A DNA stretch of 64,000 bases from Pleurostoma richardsiae (lineage: Eukaryota; Ascomycota; Sordariomycetes; Calosphaeriales; Pleurostomataceae): contig JANBVO010000026.1 of assembly GCA_030052745.1 (NCBI GenBank), positions 124,001 through 188,000 of the forward strand. The letters run 5' to 3'. Shown in pieces: positions 55,925 through 64,000 of the stretch. The translations under genes and the position numbers were made by a program. Position 1 is the stretch's first letter. Each line of letters starts with the position of its first letter. The notes under the pieces were generated by a model. The model made no database searches, had not been told where the DNA came from, and was given only the letters and a program-made list of their open reading frames with translations.

Positions 55925-56545
55925 TTAGGACGGATAACTGTTTCCTTGGACGACGGCCAGAATGCACAAGAGAATCCAGTCCATCGACTCTACGTCCTCT
56001 GGACAAATTTCAAGCTCAATCGTGCCGATATACTCCGAGCCATCTTGTGTTTCCCCCAAGAAGGTACCCAAAGTCGTTCCACGACAGTCCTTAACCACGA
56101 TGTTCTGTCCTCGAGCCCACAGCTGAAAGTTCTGGCCTCGAAACGTAGTCGTGTATGCCTCCTCGAAATGGGACGGGGCTATCACATGAACTTCAGGAGC
56201 GGACCCGAGATTGATGGGGAAGTTGATCATGAATGACCCGCTCAGATGGCAGACGATAGAGCCGACCTCTGGGCCCGACGGGCTGTTCCGGCGGACTTGC
56301 ACGACGGGCTTAAAGACACTGTGATACTCGACATGGTACGCTGGTGCTTGACTGCCTTCTTGCACCACGGTCCAGCTCCGAGCAATGACGTTGAAGCGGT
56401 GAGGACAAATTCGCAATACGCACTTCTCTCTCGGATGGTCCTGAAGTGTCACGGCATCGCAGCTTTTCCTTTCATGGTCCGTTAATGAGGGCCTTGAATG
56501 TTGCTCCGGCGACCGGAGCCGAACTGCGAGGTTGGAGTGAAACAT
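55925..56545 (-). CDS. LURP-one/Tubby-like fold protein, putative
   Basis: Intronless 206-aa frame. From about residue 50 the pattern of beta strands (SWTVVQEGSQAPAYHVEYH, PEVGSIVCHLSG, QNFQLWARGQNIVVKD, TTLGTFLGETQDGSEYIGTIEL) followed by a hydrophobic C-terminal helix (MDWILLCILAVVQG) resembles LURP-one-related and Tubby-C-like barrels, which wrap around such a helix. The first 45 residues are polar and not conserved in type. Function of fungal members is unknown. Confidence is moderate because there is no catalytic motif to test; codon use and length favour a real gene. Confidence 0.6.
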   Translation of the reverse strand: MFHSNLAVRLRSPEQHSRPSLTDHERKSCDAVTLQDHPREKCVLRICPHRFNVIARSWTVVQEGSQAPAYHVEYHSVFKPVVQVRRNSPSGPEVGSIVCHLSGSFMINFPINLGSAPEVHVIAPSHFEEAYTTTFRGQNFQLWARGQNIVVKDCRGTTLGTFLGETQDGSEYIGTIELEICPEDVESMDWILLCILAVVQGNSYPS

Positions 56546-58016
56546 AACTCCGGGGTGAGAGCTGCCTACTTCTTCCGAAGGACATCAGAGGACAACTCGT
56601 GGGTTTTATATCTTTGCTATTTCGAAGCGGTCAAAGGTGCGACTCGTTCAAAGTCGTTGGGCTTCCTTTAGGGTTGGGTACCGTCAGGTGACGTGTCCAT
56701 CTGCCTTTAACCCTGGACGTAACATAAATGATTCGTAAGAGAAAAAGCCCTTGCAGTGGAATCCGGCAATCCACTGAAACTTGCTGAGGCTGCGGTCTTC
56801 TCGCTGTCCTAATCAAGAAAACCCGGACGTGGATATCGCTGGTCAGATTCCGTGCAATGCGGTCTTTGGAACTCGAAGAACTATATTTTGAAATGACACG
56901 AATGCCCTCAACATTCTATACCCCTGATTTCTTCCCAGCTTAGAGATGGGAAAATATATTACATGACGCCCGACGAAGAAAATATTATCTTAGGAAACGA
57001 GAAGTCAACGCCAATATATCACGCTATACCCCCAACCAGGATCTGCACATCACCAATCAAAGAAGAAGGTGCCTGACTACGACCGTGTAGCAGTGAATGC
57101 TCTATGACCTTGACGGGACAAAGAGTTTTCAGAGATAATCTGCTCCATAGACGCCCTCTAAGCAGTTCCCGCAAGCCAATTCCCTATCCTTCCCCTCATA
57201 CCTCAGGACAAGTCCCTTGACCTTGTCAATGATATGAATTGATTCAAGCTCTTCACAACTCTCAGACGTAGTCCTCGAACTGAGAACTACACTACTAGAC
57301 TCAAAAATCATCTTAAATATGTTCTCTCAGTTGATCTGGGTTGTAGATTCGGGTCTACGTCCGAAGACCGTGATGCTGTTATGAATACTAGTCACGCCGT
57401 TACTACAGCACTGTGGTCTACATTAAATAAGCGGCAAGAGATATACTTCAACAGGTTTGGAACATCTTGAATTCCCATTCAGACGATTCAACGGAAAGTT
57501 TGGCACAGCATCCAAGAATTGGGCACGCAGGGACCCAAGCGTCATCCCTAGCCATCTAAAGGGGTCGCCCTCTGTGCCATGACCCTGCCAGGATGTCAAA
57601 TTCGGGGATATATCGGCTTGCAGGAATGTACAGTTCGTTAGGACTCGCACATGGCGGAATTCATGACTATCTTTGTGGTGTTCGCTGCGTTTGAGGATCG
57701 TACGTTGAAACTCGGACCAGCGCAAGTCTGCCATTTGTCCTGCATCCCGACTGTGGGTGAAGGAGATAGGTGACCTCCGATGGTGGGGGAGGCGGCACTT
57801 TTGGAATCTCCAGTAAGATAAAAGACCCCAGCAACCCCACCCTTTACTTCTCACTCCCATTGTAGCCGCACAAGTAAAATCAGCTAAACGTAGCAACTGT
57901 AAACGGGCCTCTTTGAGATATTGTCCTTCCAGCACTTAGGTCCTTACCCTCCGTGAGCCACTGGGCACGCTTTACGTTACCTCGAAACGAGTCTTATCAC
58001 AATCATATTGTCGACA
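56546..58016. other. Gene-poor interval with possible relics
   Basis: 1.5 kb. The middle (about 56850-57420) is AT-rich. Two minus-strand frames, 57935-57423 (170 aa) and 57311-57129 (60 aa, IIDKVKGLVLRYEGKDRE), look like scraps of coding sequence but match no domain I can name. The right end is the promoter of the dioxygenase. Confidence 0.4.
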
Positions 58017-59202
58017 ATGGCCGAAGTGGCAGTGCCCATCATTGACTTCTCGGGTAGGTGAACAGCTTATCTTTGCCCATAGTCAACTACTGTCGTCATG
58101 TGTTAACATGAGATGTAGGATTTTATTCAGAGAATCCGGCTGAGAAGCAAGCTGTCGTGGACCAGGTCAGAGAACAGTGCCTCTACAATGGGTTTTTTCA
58201 GATCACGGGACACACTGTGCCCCTGAGTCTTCAGGAGAATGTCATGAACTGCACCAAGAAGTTCTTCAACCTGCCGTTCGAAGAGAAGCAGAAATGCTCG
58301 AAGGAGAATAACACCTGGAACCGCGGCTATGAGATGCTGAGGTCTCAGATCCTCGAGGAAGGAACTCAGCCCGAGCTGAAGGAAGGCTTCTACATCGGTG
58401 CAGATCTTCCGAAGACACACCCATACTTTATCAACAAGAAGCTCAACAGTGGTCCAAACCAGTGGCCCGAAGCTCTTGGGGAAGAGCTCGGGAGCTTCAA
58501 ATTCGGGACTATGGACTACTATAACGCGACGGTGAAGCTGGCGGCAGACCTCCTGAAAGCACTGGCGCTCTCGCTCGACTTGGACGAAGACTTCTTTGCT
58601 CAGTTCATGGAGGGTGCAGTTGCAACCATGCGCCTCCTCCATTATCCCAGCCAGCCACCGGACTGCGACGAGAAACTGACGAGAGGAATTGGCGCGCACA
58701 CAGACTTTGGCGCAATCACTCTGTTGCTGCAAGATGAGGTGGATGGTCTCCAGGTGTGGGACAAGCGGACCAGCTCCTGGATCGACGTAAGTGCGACTTG
58801 TAGACCCTATCCAACATCGCACGACCTCTCTCTAATCTAGCGTCTCAGGTCGAGCCTACGAAAGGAGCATATGTGGTGAATCTGGGTAATCTCATGTCGC
58901 GGTGGACGAACGAGAAGTACAAGAGTAACATCCACCGCGTGATTAACAAGTCAGGGAAAGAGAGATACTCGATTCCTGTCTTCATCTCCGGCAATCCAGA
59001 CTACGTTGTTGAGTGCATCCCGAGTTGCAAGGCGCCTGGTGAGGAGGGCAAGTTCCCGCCCATTACTGTCGAGCAGGCGGTCTCGAGTTCCTACGCCGAG
59101 TCCTACGGAAGAGCCCAGAAATTCAAGCAGATTCAGGGATCGGGAACTGGTGCAGGCCAAGCAGCGGCGTCGATGCAGACTCCGCAGATCCCGGTTGCTT
59201 GA
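58017..59202 (+). CDS. 2-oxoglutarate/Fe(II)-dependent dioxygenase (isopenicillin-N-synthase-like)
   Basis: Non-heme iron oxygenase of 352 aa coupling 2-oxoglutarate decarboxylation to substrate oxidation. Exons are 58017-58053, 58119-58786 and 58849-59202 (introns 65 and 62 bp), total 1,059 nt in frame. The N-terminal DIOX_N domain has VPIIDFSG, NGFFQITGHTVP and FFNLPFEEKQK. The C-terminal core supplies iron ligands His206 and Asp208 (HTDFG) and His264 (SNIHRVIN), and the 2OG-binding Arg274 in ERYSIP. NRGYEMLRSQILEEG and LKEGFYIG place it in the large fungal subgroup near thymine-dioxygenase-like proteins. The last 40 residues are Gly/Ala/Gln-rich. It lies 740 bp upstream of an MFS carrier on the same strand. 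Confidence 0.92.
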
Positions 59203-59939
59203 TCATGTTAGGTAGACCCGTGGATAGATCATTGTATAGACTCTTACGTACAGAGTTCATAATCATTGACACACTTGTTCGACCCCATTCCCCCAGATTG
59301 ACTGTGGCTTGCGTCCTTGTACACTATTAGGTCTTACTCCTTCACTCTGCGGCAGAAAGCCGTTCGTCTCCCCACTTTCGCGTGCGTTTTCCAGAGGCCA
59401 TATGGTGCACGAGTTGATGTTGTGCCTCCCCACTCCTAAAGGACGGCGTGCCGGTGTGCCTGTCTTTCTTATCGGCACGGTGCGCGCCGATGCTCTCATT
59501 TTTATCAAGACAATCCGCGCTAAACCCCCCACAAGCCTCAGTGTAGGGAGCTCGGGAAGGAATCGGCAATGGTAGCCGGAGATTCTGACCTCGACTCAAG
59601 CCATCTCCGGCTCACGTCTCCAGCTGGCCGGGACACCGGGGCCAATCCGAACACAGGTGGCAACTTGTCCGTATCTTGGTGATGCCGCTAGGTCTTCTGT
59701 TATCTCCTAGGCGGGCAGCGAGGAGCCGCAGCCAACCACCCCCTTGTCTTGATACTTGACGGCGGGCGACTTGGTGGCTTATAGGCAGGCCGTGTTACTG
59801 TGGTTGCATTATTAGGGTGACATCGTAACCGTGTTATTCCTGTTCAAATACAGCCGACTCCCACGTTCTTTATCTGCAACGATCGGCATCATCTTCAACG
59901 CAACCTCAGAAACCGGCCGTGCATTCTCTTTCATCCAAG
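59203..59939. other. Intergenic, promoter of the MFS carrier
   Basis: 737 bp without a gene. Contains the dioxygenase terminator and the promoter of the carrier. Confidence 0.5.
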
Positions 59940-61544
59940 ATGACTACCATGGAAAAGTCAATCCAGGATGAGAGCAAGCAGGTCGTTTCGTCGCCCGGAT
60001 CTGAGACCGAGGTGGGCGACCAGATCGTCATTGACAAGGCCGTCGAGAGGTCTCTTGTGAGGAAGATGGACGTTTGGCTTCTGCCTTTTCTCAGTGTCAT
60101 GTACTTCTTCAACGCCGTCGATCGAGTGAGTCCCTCCTCCTCCCTGAGACTACTCTTGAGTACCATTCTGATCACTTTGTGTTCTTTCAGAGCAATCTCG
60201 GAAATGCTGAGACAGACGGCATGAGCACAGACCTGCACTTCGTGGGGGAAGAATATTCCCTGCTCATCCTCCTCTTCTACATCCCTAACGGCCTTTGTGA
60301 CCTTCCACTCAACATGTTAACAAAGAAGTTCTCCGGTCGGTGGATGCTGCCGGCGCTTATGGTTGGCTGGGGTGCGATGGCTCTCCTGCAGGTGGCTTGC
60401 AAGAACTTCGCCGGCATGCTCGTCATCCGCCTCCTCCTTGGGTAGGAGAAGCCCCTTCACTAGAATCGCGGGCGGGCACATAACGCTAACCCTTGATAAC
60501 AGTGGACTTGAGGCCGGATTCTTCGCAGGGGCCGTGTTCTACCTTACCCTCTTTTATTCAAGAGGCGAGCTCGCCTTCCGTATTGCCATCTTCTTTGGCA
60601 GCGCTCTCCTGGCTGGTGCTTTCTCCGGCTTGATTGCTTTTGGCGTCTTTCAGATCAAGAGCCACATCCAGGGGTGGAAGTGGCTCTTCATCATCGAGGG
60701 CGCCATGACGGTCATCTTCGGCGTCATCGCTTTCTTTTGGCTGCCGGAGAGCCCGCAGACGGCATGGTTTCTCACTGAGGCTGAGAGGGAGGCAGCAAAG
60801 GCCCGCGCGTTGCGGGACGGATCCAAGAAGGTTGGGGAGGAGTTCAGCATACGCGAATGTTTCAAGGAGTTCAGGACCTGGAGATTCTTCCTGTGGTCCG
60901 GCATCGCCTTCACTTACCCGATTGCGTTCTCTACGACGTCTAACTTCCTGCCCCTGATCATCAGGCGCCTGGGTTACAGTACCGTTATCACGAACCTCTT
61001 GACAGTGCCTCCAAACGTCGCGGGCTTCTTCGTTCTGCTCGCGGTCACGTACAGTTCAGACCGGAACCGTGAGCGGACTTTCCACATCATGGGCAGCTTA
61101 GCCCTGTCGATGATTGGCCTCCTTGTTCTCGTCGGCATCGACGCCGAGCACAACAAGGGGCCCGCCTACTTCGCCTGTTTCCTACTGTGCGGCGGCGCCT
61201 ATATCCCGAGTTGCCTCGTCCACAGCTGGCACAACAACAACAACCTCAGTGAGAACTCGCGCGCTGCATTTACCGGCCTCATGGTTGGCCTGGGCAATCT
61301 GGGCGGCATCGTCAGCTCCGCAACCTTCCGCACCGAGTACGCGCCGCGGTACGCACCCACGCTCATTGCTACGGCATGCAGCAACTTCACCTGTATCTGC
61401 CTCACCTTCTGGATGGGCATGTGGATGCGAAAGCAGAACCGCCGCCGCAACCAGGAGCAGGGCGTCACACTCAGGGCTGAGGACGTCGACACTAGCACGC
61501 TCGAGGGCGGCGAGGAGGACCCGAAGTGGAGGTTCTTTGTATAG
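59940..61544 (+). CDS. MFS anion:cation symporter family carrier (TNA1/DAL5-like)
   Basis: Plasma-membrane transporter of 492 aa. Exons are 59940-60125, 60191-60441 and 60503-61544 (introns 65 and 61 bp), total 1,479 nt in frame. The hydrophilic N-terminus leads to RKMDVWLLPFLSVMYFFNAVDRSNLGNA, spliced across the first intron, which is the ACS-family signature of helix 1. GRWMLPALMVGWGAMAL, LEAGFFAGAVFYLTLFYSRGELAFR and WLPESPQTAWFLTEAER are further family blocks. Twelve helices are predicted by eye. The family includes the nicotinate carrier TNA1 and allantoate, pantothenate and vitamin H carriers. It sits between a 2OG dioxygenase and a FAD hydroxylase, so uptake of an aromatic or heterocyclic acid is a reasonable guess. 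Confidence 0.92.
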
Positions 61545-62116
61545 GACGTGGGACATATCTGGGCTGCGGCCGAGGTTGGCCGCGGTCTGCACTAGAGAAG
61601 TAGTATTGCTGAGAATTTGGGGCTGGGGATTAAGCGTACATTACGTTACTTGGCTGTCCGTGGAGCTTGATATTGGATAATCATCTTAGTCAATGGTAAC
61701 TAGAGCGGTGTTGCTGCACCCCTTTCTACTTGCAAGGTGGATGATATTGTGATATGTAGCCGAAGACTCATAAAACAAGTATTCCTATGACAAAGGAGGA
61801 GCAGCTCTGTAGATATACCCTCTCCTATATACGATGGCCTATCAGCTAAGAAAAGTAACAGTGGGAGATGGTGCCCTGTGAGAGTCAAGGGCTCATGGAT
61901 ATGTAATTACTGTTATTTTTGAAGCCAACAGGATTCCCAGTCAGTTTCTCCTATCTATATCAAACTCCTGACCTCGTAGCTTCTCATGCAACTCGCGGAG
62001 GCAACTGATCTCAAAGGATCTGCGACAGCTCGTTTCGGACATCTGGCCATAGTCACAAGGAACCAAGAAATGGCCATTCCGTTCCTTCAATGCAATAACG
62101 TCTATCATGCGTATCA
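61545..62116. other. Convergent intergenic region
   Basis: 572 bp between 3' ends of the MFS carrier (plus) and FAD monooxygenase (minus). Fairly AT-rich, no gene seen. Confidence 0.5.
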
Positions 62117-63789
62117 TCACAGATTGGCTCGTAATTCAGTCTCAGCCTGCTCCTCTTTCGGCCAGCTGGCGTTGATGTCCTTCTCCATATCGTATGTCAG
62201 GAGCCACCTGCCAACACCGTAGTATCTCCAGGGGAATGGGTCTTCACCCGTCTCGTTAACCACCGGAAGGGTAAAATCAGGTTGACTCTGCCACTGCCGG
62301 TCCTTCTCCTCGAAGATCTTAAAACGCTCGTCACGCGCCCGCTGATCTTCACCGTCGTGCAGGTGGTAGATCCACTGGTTGTACGAACCCCGTGCGACAA
62401 CCGTCTCGGTCCGTGCCTTTCTGCAGTCTTCGTAGACCTTGAGAGCGAGCTTCTTAGACTCCGGGGACTTGTCCTTTATGCGCGCCAGGCATAGACCCAG
62501 CACTCCGCCATCCTCGAGGGCCATTCCTGCGCCACTGGCAAGGTAGGGCAGGGTGGCATGGACGGCATCGCCGAGGAGCGTGAAAGCGCCCGAACTGTGC
62601 GACCAGGTAGGATCCAAAGTTGGCCGAATGCAGAGGCGCCACTTCAGGACAGACTGGCAGAGGCTGAGGAGCTTGGGAATGCGGGGATCCCAGTCCTTAA
62701 ATAGTGCTCTCATCTCCTCCACGTTACCCTCCAGCGTCGACGCACCCGCCGGCATGTCGTCCGGAACAAGCAGGACCATATTGAAGAGCTCGCCGCCCCT
62801 CAGCACGTAATTGACACAGTGCGCATCTGGTCCGATCCAATAGTTGACCTGAGGGTTCTCCACGAAGCTTCTGAGCTCCGGATCCTTCCGCATGTCATCC
62901 GTGTTGAGCAGAAGCCTGTACGCCAAGTCGCCCGTCAGCTGGGGTGGGTCTTCCCGGCCGAGGAAGACCTCGCGGAGCCGTGAGTTGATGCCGTCAGCGC
63001 CGACGACGAGATCCGCCGTCAGGCTCCGACCGTCGGCCAGGAAGACTGTGGCGCTGGACTGGTCATCCGCGACGACGAGGTTCTCCACCTTGGCCTTGGT
63101 TACTACCTTAGCACCAAGCTCGATGGCTCTGTCGAGCAGGCATTTGTGCAGGTTTGCGCGGTGAAAGTCCATAAAGGGGGCACCGGCAGCCTTTGCGTAA
63201 TTGTAGAAATCCATGGTGGAGAGCTTGTTGCCCTTCCAGCCGATCATGTTGCAGTACCGGGGTTTAGTGGCCCAGGTGTCAAGAGCCTCCTTCAGACCCC
63301 ACGAGTACAACACCCGCGCAGAGTTGGGCAGGACTTGGATGCCGGCGCCAACCTCACCAATCTCGGAGGCCGACTCCAGCACCATCACATCATGACCAGC
63401 CAGCAGAATAGAGATGGCAGCACCAAGACCACCCAGACCGGCGCCGACGACTATGACCTGAGGTGCCACGGTTAGATGACTGCCGGATAGACACGATGAC
63501 GGCAACGACATACATTCAGCTTGCTGGATTCATCTCTCTCGAGCTTTTCCGTGATCTTGTACTTAGAATAATCGTCCATCTCTTCCCGGGATTTGGTTGT
63601 ACCAGAACGCTTATCCGATGATTCTGATTTAAGCCACTTGAGCAGGTTCAGAGACTGTAGACAGTCTGGTACGGGGATCTTGCCGGCGCAACCAAGCAGT
63701 AATATCCCCGCGGCCGCTATTCCCACCCATGACAGGGGAGCTCGTCCGGCCGCGGCAAGGTTCCGAGAGATGAACCGTTCATTCCACAT
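62117..63789 (-). CDS. FAD-dependent monooxygenase, salicylate-hydroxylase-like, with N-terminal membrane segment
   Basis: Group A flavoprotein hydroxylase of 538 aa. Exons are 63789-63514 and 63457-62117; the 56-bp intron (GTATGT, branch CTAAC, CAG) joins KLN to VIVVGAG in phase. FAD motifs in order: VIVVGAGLGGLGAA (dinucleotide fold), GAGIQVLPNSARVL, DLVVGADGINSRLR (the DG motif) and LLGDAVHATLPYLASGAG (the GD motif). All are intact. Unusually for the family, exon 1 adds a 90-residue N-terminus with one hydrophobic span (SWVGIAAAGILLLGC) that could anchor the enzyme in a membrane. An alternative ATG at 63579 would skip this span. Likely substrates are aromatic acids such as salicylate or hydroxynicotinate types; not determinable here. 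Confidence 0.9.
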
Positions 63790-64000
63790 GATGGGCCGAT
63801 CCGGAGAGACCCGGAAGATTAACCAGCCTCAAAGATGGTGTAAAGAAGGGGGAGGGAAAAGCGACACGTAGGTAAATAACAGCTATCACTCTACAGTGGT
63901 GTCCCATTTGTCTTGGACAGCCGCCTCATCTGTGCCGCTGCCGCGGGGTACCTACGGCTCTGCACTAGGGACAAACATCCCCACGCGACGTCGGGAGGGG
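63790..64000. promoter_or_regulatory. Promoter region of the FAD monooxygenase
   Basis: 211 bp to the window end, directly upstream of the FAD monooxygenase start. No coding sequence or clear motif identified. Confidence 0.4.

Noticed and set aside
57129-57935. Two minus-strand frames (170 and 60 aa) that might form a gene
   Set aside because: I could not join them by a credible intron, and neither matches a known family; mentioned only in the interval note.

Overview
This is a piece of a filamentous ascomycete (Pezizomycotina) nuclear genome. The reasons are: genes broken by short 44-164 bp introns with GTRNGT-type donors and CTRAC-like branch sites; a HET-domain protein; a NACHT-TPR NOD-like receptor; a two-domain Ppo fatty-acid oxygenase; a GH93 arabinanase; a 2EXR protein; a siderophore-type MFS carrier; and a fungal cyanovirin-N homolog. 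A plant- or debris-associated Sordariomycete-like fungus would fit, but I cannot name the species. All exon boundaries were read by eye; most genes close in frame across every proposed intron.

Layout. 0-6.5 kb: 3'-truncated NACHT-TPR receptor (minus). 9.1-12.2 kb: a four-exon 978-aa protein of unknown function with a C-x2-H-x13-H-x5-H element (minus). 13.2-13.8 kb: small secreted cyanovirin-N homolog (minus). 16.8-18.0 kb: secreted alpha/beta hydrolase (minus). 20.2-27.4 kb: a transport and purine block consisting of a DAL5-type MFS permease (minus), divergent from an ADAL-type deaminase and an adenine phosphoribosyltransferase (both plus), then a siderophore-type MFS carrier (minus) with four AGATAG sites upstream. 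30.9-32.9 kb: secreted M6 metalloprotease (minus). 33.9-35.2 kb: decayed ankyrin-type gene. 35.4-38.2 kb: F-box/ankyrin protein. 38.5-39.9 kb: MmgE/PrpD enzyme. 40.3-42.2 kb: HET protein. 43.3-43.8 kb: TPR gene relic. 44.3 kb: tRNA-His(GTG). 44.9-45.9 kb: periplasmic-binding-fold protein. 47.6-51.3 kb: Ppo oxygenase. 51.6-52.8 kb: GH93 gene lacking an ATG. 53.4-63.8 kb: SDR, 2EXR protein, LURP-one/Tubby-like protein, 2-oxoglutarate/Fe(II) dioxygenase, anion:cation-symporter MFS carrier and FAD-dependent monooxygenase.

How the parts may work together (inference). ADAL plus APRT, with a permease sharing the divergent promoter, could form a salvage module turning N6-substituted adenine bases into IMP. 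The SDR, 2OG dioxygenase, ACS carrier and FAD hydroxylase at the right end have the enzyme mix of an aromatic or N-heterocycle catabolic cluster. The receptor, HET, ankyrin and TPR genes and relics mark a fast-evolving accessory region. Several 1-3.5 kb stretches hold no gene I can support.
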